A DNA stretch of 64,000 bases from assembly GCA_020848905.1 (NCBI GenBank), contig JADLHG010000042.1, positions 62,001 to 126,000 of the forward strand. Reading direction: 5' to 3'. Shown piece by piece: positions 24,819-33,394 of the stretch. The first letter of the stretch is position 1. The number at the start of each line of letters is the position of its first letter. Under the pieces are notes generated by a model that saw only the letters and a list, made by a program, of their open reading frames with translations, was not told where the DNA came from and searched no databases. The stretch is from Deltaproteobacteria bacterium (GTDB lineage: Bacteria > Myxococcota_A > Polyangia > GCA-2747355 > JADLHG01). The position numbers and the translations under genes are program-made.

Positions 24819-26623
24819 AAACGCTCGCCCATCTCTCGTTGGCGCTCGTCCTGGTCCTTCCGGGCGCAGCGCGGGCTCAGAGGTTCGGCCTCGTCCCCGC
24901 CGGAGCGGAGGATTCGCTCCCGCTCGTGCGGCACGATCTGACGGTCCGCGTCGTCCACCCGACCGTCGAGACCGTATTGACGCAAGAGTTCCAGAATCCA
25001 CATGCTACCCCTCTAGAAACGACGTTCTATTACCCCGTCCCGCACGGGGCCGTGGTGACGAGCCTCGCCCTCTGGGTCAACGGGGTCCGGCGGGAGGCGC
25101 GGGTCCTCGAACGTCAGCGCGCCCGCGAGATCTACCAGGGGATCGTGAACCAGCGCCGCGACCCGGCCCTGGTCGAGCGCCTCTCCAGCACCCTCTTCCG
25201 CATTCGCATCTTTCCCGTGTTGCCGCGCTCACGGCAGCGCATCGAGCTGACCTTCGCCCAGCCGGTGGAGCTCCTCGGCCGCGGTCGCTATCGCGTGGCC
25301 CTCGCGCCGCCCCCGGGCCCCCCGATCCACGTCCTGCGGCTGGGCGTGCACCTGTCGGCCCCCTTTGCGATGAGCCCGCCCCGGCTCACCGGCTTCGCCG
25401 GCCAGCTCCTGGCGCGCGAACGGGCGTGGGCGCTGCCGCTCGGGGCGGCCGCCCATTCGTTCCGCGGGCCGATCGTCCTCGACTACGCGCGCTCCGGACC
25501 CGCCCTCCTCGGCTCCCTCGTCGTCGCGCGGGAGAAGGAACGCTCCGTGTTCCTGGCGGAGCTGCCGCTCGCCCCAGCCGCCCCTGCGCGCGAACGGTGG
25601 GCGTTGCTCGTGGACGTATCGCGCTCGATGGGGGCTGAGGGAGCCAGACCGCTGCACGCCGCCGCGGACGCCTGGCTGACCCTGGTTCCCGACGGAGACC
25701 GGCTCGCGATGGGCGCCTTCGAGGTCCTGCTCCGTGAGCCACTCGGCTTCACCGTCATAACCGGTGCGACCCGTACGGCCGCCCGCGAACGCCGCGTGGC
25801 GTGGCGCCCCCGCGGGGGCTCGGCCTTCGCCCCCGCCGTGCGGGCAGCGCGTCTGGCCGGGGCCTCCCACGTCGTCCTCGTGACCGACGGTGGCACTCGC
25901 TTCCATCAGGCGGAGCTGGAAGCGCTCCTCCGCGAGCTGGCGGATCGACCGGGCCCGCGCATCTCCATCTTCGCGTCGGCGGGGGCCCCCTCCGAGGAGT
26001 CGCTGCGTTCGCTCACCCGGCTGACCGGCGGTCTTTACCGCGCGCTCGACGCCCGGAGCTCGCCCGAGGCTGCAGCTCGGGACCTTCTCTCCCACCGTCC
26101 GCCGCCGGCGATCCGGTCGCGCGCTGGCTCCCGCTTGAGTCTCCTCGGGCAGGGACCCGACGCGCTGCTCGTGTCCGGCTCGACCACGGGGGACGACCCG
26201 GCCCCTCTCTCCGGAGCGACCCATGACGGGCGCCCGCTTTCCCAGGCACTGGTCGGCACCCCGTGGCCGACGACCTCTCGGGCCGTCGGAGCCCTCTACG
26301 CCCACGGTCGGATCCACGAGCTGATGGAGCGCGTGGCGCTCTTCGGCGAGGAGCCGCCGGTCGTGGACGAGATCATCGCCCTCTCGAAAGCGCACGGCGT
26401 GTCCAGCGAGTACACGGCCCTCCTCGCCACCGAGACGGATGCCGACTACGACCGCGCGACCTCGGGGCGCAGGTGGCAGCGTCAGGTCCCCGCGGCTCAC
26501 GACGGCCTGCCGCAAACCACCTTCCACTCCACCCCCGAGCCTCACGAGGTCGCCCTGCTCGCGCTCGCCCTCTTCGGACTGGCCTACGCCCGGCGGCGCG
26601 GGTGGCTGGCTCGGCGCGCGTGA
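24815..26623 (+). CDS. VIT/vWA surface protein with C-terminal PEP-CTERM sorting signal
   Basis: A 602-residue exported protein. Signal peptide at 1-22 (LSLALVLVLPGAARA). VIT domain at about 30-160, with the family pattern VLTQEFQNPHATPLETTFYY. vWA domain at about 255-420 with MIDAS DVSRSM and VLVTDGG. A stretch (VVDEIIALSKAHGVSSEYT) typical of VIT-vWA proteins follows. The last 31 residues are S-T-P-E-P, a hydrophobic helix (VALLALALFGLAYA) and RRRGWLARRA, a complete PEP-CTERM tail. GGAGG lies six bases before the ATG. It is the likely single dedicated substrate of the exosortase in the same operon. Confidence 0.9.
   Translation: MKTLAHLSLALVLVLPGAARAQRFGLVPAGAEDSLPLVRHDLTVRVVHPTVETVLTQEFQNPHATPLETTFYYPVPHGAVVTSLALWVNGVRREARVLERQRAREIYQGIVNQRRDPALVERLSSTLFRIRIFPVLPRSRQRIELTFAQPVELLGRGRYRVALAPPPGPPIHVLRLGVHLSAPFAMSPPRLTGFAGQLLARERAWALPLGAAAHSFRGPIVLDYARSGPALLGSLVVAREKERSVFLAELPLAPAAPARERWALLVDVSRSMGAEGARPLHAAADAWLTLVPDGDRLAMGAFEVLLREPLGFTVITGATRTAARERRVAWRPRGGSAFAPAVRAARLAGASHVVLVTDGGTRFHQAELEALLRELADRPGPRISIFASAGAPSEESLRSLTRLTGGLYRALDARSSPEAAARDLLSHRPPPAIRSRAGSRLSLLGQGPDALLVSGSTTGDDPAPLSGATHDGRPLSQALVGTPWPTTSRAVGALYAHGRIHELMERVALFGEEPPVVDEIIALSKAHGVSSEYTALLATETDADYDRATSGRRWQRQVPAAHDGLPQTTFHSTPEPHEVALLALALFGLAYARRRGWLARRA
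26528..26620 (+). other. PEP-CTERM sorting signal coding segment
   Basis: Codes for residues 572-602 of the VIT/vWA protein. The tripartite signal has Pro-Glu-Pro at residues 574-576 (26534-26542), a helix of about 14 hydrophobic residues, and an Arg-rich C-terminus. By family knowledge exosortases cleave near PEP. The other VIT/vWA protein in the window (16285-19863) has a lipobox and no such tail. Confidence 0.88.
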
Positions 26624-26682
26624 GGCTTGGGCGCTTGCTTCGAGCCGCCCCCACGCGTGATCATGGGGCCTCGCGAGGTGGC

Positions 26683-27378
26683 ATGGCCCGCATCCTGGTA
26701 GCCGACGACGACCCCCATATCCGCGAGGTGGTGGAATACGCCCTCGCCCGGGACGGCCACGAGATAACCCTAGCGGTCGGGGGCCTGGCGGCGCTCTCCC
26801 TGGCCCAGGATCCCGCTCGCGCCTTCGAGCTGCTCGTCCTCGACATCATGATGCCGGACCTCGACGGACTCGAGGTCTGCCGTCGCCTGCGCGCCACGAG
26901 CGAGCTGCCGATCATCTTCTTGACCTCGAGAGGGGACGAGGTGGATCGCATCGTAGGTCTCGAGCTCGGCGCCGACGACTACCTGGCCAAGCCCTTCTCC
27001 CCGCGGGAGCTGGTCGCGCGGGCCAGAGCCATCCTCAGGCGCGGCGCGCGGCAGGCCCCCGCGCCGGCGTCGCTCCTTCGCCACGGGCCGATCGCGCTCG
27101 ACCCCGCGGCCCACGAGGTGACTTGCCACGGGGAGCTCGTGCCGCTCACCGCGACGGAGTTCGCTCTGCTAGAGGCCCTCCTGCGACGCCCCGGGCAGGT
27201 CCTGACCCGCGAGGTGCTGGTCGGCGAGGTCTACCGTTACGACCACCACATCACGGAGCGGACCATCGACACCCACGTGCGCCGCATCCGCAGCAAGTTC
27301 CGTCGCGCGGGCCACGAACCGATCGAGACCGTGCACGGCGTCGGGTACAAGGCACGCAAACCCGCGACCACCCCGTGA
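26683..27378 (+). CDS. OmpR-family response regulator
   Basis: A 231-residue regulator. The receiver domain (1-120) has the acidic pair ADDDPH, phospho-acceptor Asp in LVLDIMMPD, Thr in FLTSRG and Lys in YLAKPFSP. The winged-helix domain (about 130-225) has PLTATEFALLEALLRRPGQV and RTIDTHVRRIRSKF, typical of OmpR/PhoB DNA-binding domains. It lies 59 bases after the exosortase operon on the same strand and overlaps its kinase gene by four bases. It may regulate the sorting operon or respond to the surface state it creates. Confidence 0.92.
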   Translation: MARILVADDDPHIREVVEYALARDGHEITLAVGGLAALSLAQDPARAFELLVLDIMMPDLDGLEVCRRLRATSELPIIFLTSRGDEVDRIVGLELGADDYLAKPFSPRELVARARAILRRGARQAPAPASLLRHGPIALDPAAHEVTCHGELVPLTATEFALLEALLRRPGQVLTREVLVGEVYRYDHHITERTIDTHVRRIRSKFRRAGHEPIETVHGVGYKARKPATTP

Positions 27379-28877
27379 CAGAAGCCCCCCCGCCCTCCCG
27401 GGCCCGCCGCCTGCTTCGCGTCGTCGCACGCCAGGCGGTACGCTTGCGGACGCGCCTCCTCCTCGTGAACCTGCTCGTCGTGCTGATACCGGCGGTGGGA
27501 CTCGAATGGGCGCGGACCTACGAGCGCGAGGGGCTGCGAGCGCTCGAGACCGACATGCTGCATCAGGCGCAGCTCCTGCGCACGCTCCTCGAGCACCTCC
27601 CGCCCGCCGACGGCGCCCTCCCCTTTCGCACGGTCGCCCCGGCTCTCGCCGTGGCGGCGCAGCGCACGCGATTGCGCTTGCGCCTCGTGGACCGAATGGG
27701 GCGCGTCACGGCGGATTCGCACGAGCAGGGCCCCCCCGAGGGTGCCGAGCCCGCGGTGCCGCGTCTCCTCGGCCGGAGCTCCCAGCCCACGCGGCACCAC
27801 ACCGCCACAGATCCCGGGCCGATCGCGGAGCGGGTGGAGATCCGGCAGGCCCTCGCAGGGCGCCTCGGCACGGCCACGCGCGTTCACCAGCGCATTGGCC
27901 GGGTCTTCCTCTTCCTCGCGCTCCCCGTGAGGCAGGGCAGCGCCGTCGCCGGCGCGGTCTACGTCACCCGCTCCACCGTGCCGGTCCTGCAGAGTCTGTA
28001 CCGTCTCCGGCGGCAGCTCGTGACCGTGCTCGTCGTGGCGCTCGGCCTGAGCTCGCTGCTCTCGCTCTTCCTCGCCGCCACGATCTCGGGGCCCATCGCG
28101 CGTCTGAACGACGCCGCCGGAAGGCTCGCCCGCGGCGACCGCACGGCAGTGCTGCAGCTCCGGCGCGGGGACGAGATCGGTCAGCTCTCCCGCTCGGTAG
28201 ATACGCTGGTCAGGCAGCTCGACCACCGGGCCACCTATGTCGCCGAGTTTGCGGCCAACATCTCGCACGAGCTCAAGACGCCCCTGGCCTCGATCCGCGG
28301 CGCCGCCGAGCTCCTCCTGGACGGCGCGGCCGAGGACGCCTCGGCCCGCGAACGCTTTCTCAGGATGATCGCCTCGGACGTGGAGCGCCTCGACCGCCTC
28401 GTCTCGCGGGTGCTCGAGCTCTCCCGGATCGAGGCCCCCACGGCGGAGCGCGAGGGGCTGGACCTCTCGGCGCTGGTCCGCGAGGTCGCCTCGGCCTTCC
28501 CCCGCTGCCCGCTCGAGCTCGTCGTCCCCGACGCTCTGCCGTACCGCGGCCACCGGGCGCAGCTCGTCTCGGCCCTCACCGCGCTCGTGGAGAACGCGGT
28601 GCGCCACAGCCCCGCCGACGCCCCGGTGGTGGTGGCCTTGCGCCGCGCCGGGAGCCGGGTGGAGCTGTCGGTGCAGGACCACGGACAGGGGATCGCCGAC
28701 GACCAACAGACGCGCATCTTTGACCGCTTCTTCACCACCCGGGCCGCAGAGGGGGGCACGGGCCTGGGGCTGGCCATCGTCGCCGCCGTGGCGGAGGGTC
28801 ACGGAGGAGCGGTCCGACTGACGAGCGCCCCCGGCGCCGGGGCCTGTTTCACCGTGGAGCTCCCCGCGCCGGACTGA
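27375..28877 (+). CDS. Membrane sensor histidine kinase
   Basis: A 500-residue kinase starting at GTG 27375, overlapping the regulator stop (GTGA). TM1 is at about residues 30-48, followed by a periplasmic sensor region of about 160 residues with a basic patch and VDRMGRVTADSHEQG. TM2 is at about 215-240, then HAMP (GPIARLNDAAGRLARGD), HisKA with phospho-His in NISHELKTPLASIRG, and HATPase with N-box VENAVRHS and G-box GGTGLGLAIV. It is paired with the preceding OmpR-type regulator. The architecture resembles ChvG/CpxA-like envelope sensors; the signal is unknown. Confidence 0.92.
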   Translation: MTEAPPPSRARRLLRVVARQAVRLRTRLLLVNLLVVLIPAVGLEWARTYEREGLRALETDMLHQAQLLRTLLEHLPPADGALPFRTVAPALAVAAQRTRLRLRLVDRMGRVTADSHEQGPPEGAEPAVPRLLGRSSQPTRHHTATDPGPIAERVEIRQALAGRLGTATRVHQRIGRVFLFLALPVRQGSAVAGAVYVTRSTVPVLQSLYRLRRQLVTVLVVALGLSSLLSLFLAATISGPIARLNDAAGRLARGDRTAVLQLRRGDEIGQLSRSVDTLVRQLDHRATYVAEFAANISHELKTPLASIRGAAELLLDGAAEDASARERFLRMIASDVERLDRLVSRVLELSRIEAPTAEREGLDLSALVREVASAFPRCPLELVVPDALPYRGHRAQLVSALTALVENAVRHSPADAPVVVALRRAGSRVELSVQDHGQGIADDQQTRIFDRFFTTRAAEGGTGLGLAIVAAVAEGHGGAVRLTSAPGAGACFTVELPAPD

Positions 28878-28913
28878 GCGACGCCTCGACCCATCCGGTG
28901 GCCTGCTCGTCCC

Positions 28914-28943
28914 TTGTCAGCCTCTCTCCCCGCTGTCTATACT
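28914..28943 (+). promoter_or_regulatory. Strong candidate sigma-70 promoter of the PspA/ABC operon
   Basis: TTGTCA (28914-28919, 5 of 6) and TATACT (28938-28943, 5 of 6) are separated by 18 bases. Transcription would start near 28950, giving a leader of about 39 bases that includes GGAGG (28979-28983) before the ATG at 28989. This is the best housekeeping promoter seen in the window. Confidence 0.6.
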
Positions 28944-28988
28944 CCCGGGCGCCGGTGCACATCCCACGCGGCGGTGACGGAGGCTGAG

Positions 28989-29771
28989 ATGATTTTCGCC
29001 AAGATCGGCAAGTCGATACGCGCGCAGTTCAACAAGCTGGCGAACTGGTTCTGGACCAAAGACCCCATTGCCCAGATGCAGTACGAGTACGACAAGGCGG
29101 TCGAGGAGATGAAGCAGGGGCGCCAGGGCCTCGAGCAGTATCGAGGGCTCGTCGAGCGCGTCCAGCGGCAGGTGGCCTCCGAGGAGAAGCAGACGCGGGA
29201 GCTGGAGGCGAAGATCAGGGCCTACCTCAAGGCCGGAGACCGCAAGACCGCCGGCCAGCTCGCGATCCAGCTCCAGAAGGTCCAGCAGGACCTGGCGGAA
29301 AACCGCGAGCAGCTCGTGATGCACGAGAAGGCCTACGGGAACAACCTCGAGAAGATCAAGCACGCCACCAAGAAGCTGGCCGACGTGCGCGAGAAGATCA
29401 CGCGCTACGAGGCCGACCTGAAGATGTCCCAGGCCGAGGCGGAGATGGCCCAGCTCTCGCAGTCCTTCGACTTCAACGTGACCACCGACTTCGGCCAGCT
29501 CGAGCAGGTGATCCAGGAAAAGATCGACCTCAACCGCGCCAAGGTGCGCGTGGCGGCCGACCTCTCCGGCGAGGGGGTCGAGCAGATCCAGGCCGAGAAG
29601 GCCATGGAAGAGAACATGGCCGAGGACCTGCTCTCCCAGTTCGAGGTCGAGATGGGCCTGAAGACGGCCGAGACCGCCGGCATCCAGGCGGGGCCGAAGA
29701 GCCTCGGCCCGATCGGCACCGAGGCGGCAGAGACCTCCACCACCGTCGAGAAACAGGTCGAAAAGGCCTAG
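28989..29771 (+). CDS. PspA/IM30 (Vipp1)-like membrane-stress protein
   Basis: A 260-residue protein that is almost entirely coiled coil after an N-terminal amphipathic segment (MIFAKIGKSIRAQFNKLANWF), the layout of PspA/IM30 proteins. QQDLAENREQLVMHEKAYGN and VREKITRYEADLKMSQAEAE show heptad patterns, and the C-terminus is acidic. PspA-type proteins form ESCRT-III-like oligomers that stabilise the inner membrane. The ATG at 28989 follows GGAGG by five bases. It heads a gene row with a cell-wall-anchored binding protein and an ABC importer, so it probably protects or organises the membrane around that complex. Confidence 0.85.
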   Translation: MIFAKIGKSIRAQFNKLANWFWTKDPIAQMQYEYDKAVEEMKQGRQGLEQYRGLVERVQRQVASEEKQTRELEAKIRAYLKAGDRKTAGQLAIQLQKVQQDLAENREQLVMHEKAYGNNLEKIKHATKKLADVREKITRYEADLKMSQAEAEMAQLSQSFDFNVTTDFGQLEQVIQEKIDLNRAKVRVAADLSGEGVEQIQAEKAMEENMAEDLLSQFEVEMGLKTAETAGIQAGPKSLGPIGTEAAETSTTVEKQVEKA

Positions 29772-29906
29772 GGACACCCCCTGAAGGGCCACGACTGGAC
29801 CGTTCGATCGTCACCTGTAGCTCGCGCGATTCTTCGCAGGTCGAAGTAGTCCCAATGGTTGCTCGGCGCCGACGCGTTGCGCGCGCGACGCCAAAGGAGA
29901 GTCGAG

Positions 29907-31652
29907 ATGGCTGGAAGACCCAAACCTGCGTTCTTCATCCTGGTGGGGCTCGTGGTGCTCGGGCTCGTCGCCTTCGCCCTCTATCGCATGGGGATCCTCG
30001 CTCCGAAGGGGACCGAGGCGGGCTCCGGGAGCGGCGCGATCAGCAAGGAGGACCTGGAGAAGATCAAGAAGGGCGGCGGAACGGGCACCGGCGTCGAGGC
30101 CCCGGATCAGTCCGCGCCGACCACGACCAAGGAATACAAGTTCGTCCCCGAGGCGAAGCTCCCCCCCGTCAAGGGGGTCTCGAGCTACGAGAAGCTCAAG
30201 GACAACACGGTCCGCTTCGCGCTGAACGTCTGGGCCGGCTGGGCCCCCATCATCTGGGCCAACGGCGGGCTGAAGGCCGGCAAGGTCTGGAAGGGGCCGA
30301 AGGATACGGAGTTCAAGGTCGAGCTGGTGCTGATCGACGACCCGGTCAAGATGCGTGACGCCTACGCCGCCGGCAAGCTCCACGTGGGCTGGAGCACCGT
30401 GGACATGATCCCCCTCTTCCTCGAGGAGCTCCGCAAGGACTCCCGCATCATGCCTCGCGTCTACCAGCAGATCGACTGGTCGAACGGCGGAGACGGCATC
30501 GTAGCCCGCGGGGTGCAGAACGTGAACGAGCTGCGCGGCAAGTCGATCGCGCTGGCCCTCAACTCCCCGTCGGAGTTCTTCCTGCTAAACGCGCTCATCA
30601 ACGCGGGCGTGCAGCCGGGTGAAGTGACCTTCAAGGGGACAGGTGACGCCTTCCAGGCTGCCGCCGCCTTCAACAGCGACAAGAGCATCGCGGCGTGCGT
30701 CTCGTGGGCCCCCGACATCTACAATCTCGCCAAGGCCAAGGGGAACAAGCTCATCGTCTCGACCGCCACGGCCAACAAGCTCATCGCCGACGTCTGGTTC
30801 GCCCGCGCCGACTTCGCCAAGGACCACCCCGAGATCATCGAAGGGCTGGTCCGCACCGTCTTCGACGCGATGGAAGAGGTGAAGCAGCCCGCGAACAAGC
30901 AGAAGGTCGCGGCCCTCCTCGCCAAGGCCTACAGCATCCCCGCCACCGACGCGATGAACATGCTCGCCGACGCCCACAACACGAACTACGCCGAGAACCG
31001 CGAGTTCTTCATGAATCAGAACAACCCCACTAATTTCGAGCGCACCTGGGAGACGGCCTACTACCTCTACAAGCGCCGCGGGAAGGTCACCGACCAGACG
31101 GCCTTCGATCAGGTAATGGACTTCTCGGTGCTGAAGAAGCTCGGGGCGATCCCCAAGTACGCCAACCAGAAGAACGAGTACGACGTCAAATTCACGCCCA
31201 AGAGCGTCACGTCGATCAAGGCCGAGTCGGGCGAGATCCTGACCAAGACGGTGGTCATCCACTTCTTCCCGAACTCCTTCGACCTGGACAAGAAGGTGGC
31301 GCGGCAGATCGGCGACAAGACCGCCGAGGAGCTCTACGACCCGAACGTGCCCCTCGTGCTGGAGGAGATCGGGAAGCTCGCCGGACAGTACGGCGCCGCG
31401 CGGATCGTGATCGAAGGGCACACCGACGCGTCCATGAAGGGGCACGTCCCCTTCGACGGCGTGCGGCAGCTTTCGGAGCACCGGGCCAACGCGGTGAAAG
31501 AGGCCCTCTTGAAGAAGTTCAAGACGCTCCAGCCGAACCAGTTCGCAGCGGAGGGGGCGGGCTGGAATCGCCCAGCGGACCCCAACGACCCGGCCAACCA
31601 CGCCAAGAACCGCCGTGTCGAGGTCAAGGTCTTCCCGATGGAAGCCCAGTAG
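29907..31652 (+). CDS. Membrane-anchored ABC substrate-binding protein fused to OmpA peptidoglycan-binding domain
   Basis: A 581-residue fusion. Residues 8-28 are an uncleaved hydrophobic anchor (FFILVGLVVLGLVAFALY), followed by a flexible Gly/Ser/Lys linker. Residues about 100-430 are a periplasmic binding protein of the NrtA/SsuA/TauA type (VRFALNVWAGWAPIIWANGG, DYxx-like DIYNLAKAKGNKL). Residues about 450-581 are an OmpA C-terminal domain (IVIEGHTDAS, LSEHRANAVKEALL, NRRVEVKVF). AAGGAG precedes the ATG by eight bases. The binding protein would be fixed to the inner membrane at one end and to peptidoglycan at the other. Permease and ATPase genes follow immediately. Confidence 0.88.
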   Translation: MAGRPKPAFFILVGLVVLGLVAFALYRMGILAPKGTEAGSGSGAISKEDLEKIKKGGGTGTGVEAPDQSAPTTTKEYKFVPEAKLPPVKGVSSYEKLKDNTVRFALNVWAGWAPIIWANGGLKAGKVWKGPKDTEFKVELVLIDDPVKMRDAYAAGKLHVGWSTVDMIPLFLEELRKDSRIMPRVYQQIDWSNGGDGIVARGVQNVNELRGKSIALALNSPSEFFLLNALINAGVQPGEVTFKGTGDAFQAAAAFNSDKSIAACVSWAPDIYNLAKAKGNKLIVSTATANKLIADVWFARADFAKDHPEIIEGLVRTVFDAMEEVKQPANKQKVAALLAKAYSIPATDAMNMLADAHNTNYAENREFFMNQNNPTNFERTWETAYYLYKRRGKVTDQTAFDQVMDFSVLKKLGAIPKYANQKNEYDVKFTPKSVTSIKAESGEILTKTVVIHFFPNSFDLDKKVARQIGDKTAEELYDPNVPLVLEEIGKLAGQYGAARIVIEGHTDASMKGHVPFDGVRQLSEHRANAVKEALLKKFKTLQPNQFAAEGAGWNRPADPNDPANHAKNRRVEVKVFPMEAQ

Positions 31653-31670
31653 CCGGAGCGAGCCCGCGTC

Positions 31671-32507
31671 GTGGCCGACCCTACCCCTCCCACTGCCTCC
31701 CCGCGCTCGGCGCCGGGTGCTCTCCGCCGCCCTCCCTCGCTCGCGGCGCGCGCCCTCGCCGGCTCGGCGTGTCTCGGGGTCATCTTCCTCGTCTGGTGGT
31801 GGGCCACCCGCGGCGCCGCCGAGGAACGGCTGATCTCGCCCGCCACCCTCGGTTCTCCGTCCGAGGTCTTCGGGTCCTTCAAGTCCCTCTGGTTCGATCG
31901 CGCCCTCACCCGGCACACGGCGGCGAGCGTCTGGCGCGTGATGCAGGGCTTCGGGCTCGCCGTACTGATCGGGGTACCGCTCGGGATCCTGGCCGGCTGC
32001 TTCCCTCTCCTCGGTGCCTTCTTGGCCCCGCTCAACCTCTTCGGCCGGAACGTCCCCGTCGCCGCGCTGATCCCCCTCACCATGCTCTGGTTCGGCATCG
32101 ACGAGCTGCAGAAGGTGATGTTCATCTTCATCGCCTCGGTGGCCTTCGTCCTCTCCGACGCGATGCAGAACGTGATCAACGTCGAGCAGAAGTACGTCGA
32201 CACCGCCTACACGCTGGGCGCCAGCCGGCGGCAGGTCATCTTCAAGGTCCTGCTCCCCATGGCCCTGCCGGACATCTTCAACTCGCTGCGCCTGCTCTTC
32301 GGCGTGGGGTTCGGCTACATCATCCTGGCCGAGGTGGTGAACATGGACCGGGGCCTCGGCACGCTCATCACCGTCTCCGAGCGGCGCGGCCCGCGCGAGC
32401 ACGTCTACCTCTGCCTGATCGTCATCACGCTGGTGGCTTACGCCATCGATCGCCTGATCTATCGGCTCGGGTTTCTCCTCTTCCCGCACCGGAGGCGCAG
32501 CTCGTGA
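31671..32507 (+). CDS. ABC transporter permease (nitrate/sulfonate/taurine type)
   Basis: A 278-residue permease with six predicted helices. The EAA loop is TLGASRRQVIFKVLLPMALP, which contacts the ATPase. GFGLAVLIGVPLGILAG and FGVGFGYIILAEVVN are typical of SsuC/TauC-type permeases. GTG 31671 starts 18 bases after the binding-protein stop, and the stop overlaps the ATPase GTG. It is expected to form a homodimer in the inner membrane. The substrate cannot be inferred; binding-protein homology covers nitrate, sulfonate, taurine and phosphonate-like solutes. Confidence 0.9.
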   Translation: MADPTPPTASPRSAPGALRRPPSLAARALAGSACLGVIFLVWWWATRGAAEERLISPATLGSPSEVFGSFKSLWFDRALTRHTAASVWRVMQGFGLAVLIGVPLGILAGCFPLLGAFLAPLNLFGRNVPVAALIPLTMLWFGIDELQKVMFIFIASVAFVLSDAMQNVINVEQKYVDTAYTLGASRRQVIFKVLLPMALPDIFNSLRLLFGVGFGYIILAEVVNMDRGLGTLITVSERRGPREHVYLCLIVITLVAYAIDRLIYRLGFLLFPHRRRSS

Positions 32508-33394
32508 CCGCAGACCCACCCGTCGCAACGGCAGCACCCCCGAGCGCCCCCCCGGCTGATGCCACCCCGCGTGCCCCCGTCGCGCGCCCCGCCGTCGTGC
32601 GCTTCGAGAACGTGGCCAAGGTCTACGGCGAGGGGACCGTCCGCGAGGCGACGGCGATCCGGGACGTCACCTTCGTGGTCGAGGATCGCGAGGACAAGGG
32701 AGAGATCGTGTGCATGCTGGGGCCCTCGGGCTGCGGCAAGTCGACGATCCTGCGCATCATCGCCGGACTCGCCCCCCAGTTTCCGCCCACCCGCGGGAAG
32801 GTCGAGATCTTCGGCGGACCGATCCTCGGGCCGGGCGCGGACCGCGGGATGGTCTTCCAGTCCTACACCGCCTTCGACCACCGGTCGGTGCTCGAGAACA
32901 TCAGCTTCGGCCTCGAATGTCGCGGGGTCTCTCGGCGCGAACGCGAGGCCGAGGCGCGCCGCTGGATCGAGAAGGTGGGCCTCTCCGTGGCGCGCGACGC
33001 GAGCAAGTTCCCCCACGAACTTTCGGGCGGGATGCAGCAGCGCGTGGCCATCGCGCGCACGCTGATCCTGAAGCCGCGCATCATCTTGATGGACGAGCCC
33101 TTCGGAGCGCTCGACCCGCTGATGCGGCTGCAGATGCAGGACCTCCTCATCGAGCTCTGGCGCGAGCAGCAGGCCACCATCTTCTTCGTCACTCACAGCA
33201 TCGAGGAAGCGGTCTTCCTCGGAGATCGCGCCTATTTGGTCTCGCCCGCGCCGGGCCGTATCCTGAAGGAAGTGCCGCTCCCTCCCCCCGACCGCCCGGC
33301 CATGGAGATGCACCGCGACGCGGCCTTCCAGGAGCGCGTGTTCCAGCTGCGCGAGGACGTGCACAAGCTCGAGAGCAAACAGAGCCATGGCTAG
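32504..33394 (+). CDS. ABC transporter ATP-binding protein
   Basis: A 296-residue ATPase with all nucleotide-binding motifs: Walker A GPSGCGKST, Q-loop VFQSY, signature LSGGMQQR, Walker B IILMDEPFG, D-loop ALDP and switch His in THSIEEA. A Pro/Ala-rich N-terminal extension of about 30 residues precedes it. It belongs to the SsuB/TauB/NrtD group, matching the permease it overlaps (GTGA). Its 3' end overlaps the next gene by eight bases. Confidence 0.92.
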   Translation: MTADPPVATAAPPSAPPADATPRAPVARPAVVRFENVAKVYGEGTVREATAIRDVTFVVEDREDKGEIVCMLGPSGCGKSTILRIIAGLAPQFPPTRGKVEIFGGPILGPGADRGMVFQSYTAFDHRSVLENISFGLECRGVSRREREAEARRWIEKVGLSVARDASKFPHELSGGMQQRVAIARTLILKPRIILMDEPFGALDPLMRLQMQDLLIELWREQQATIFFVTHSIEEAVFLGDRAYLVSPAPGRILKEVPLPPPDRPAMEMHRDAAFQERVFQLREDVHKLESKQSHG

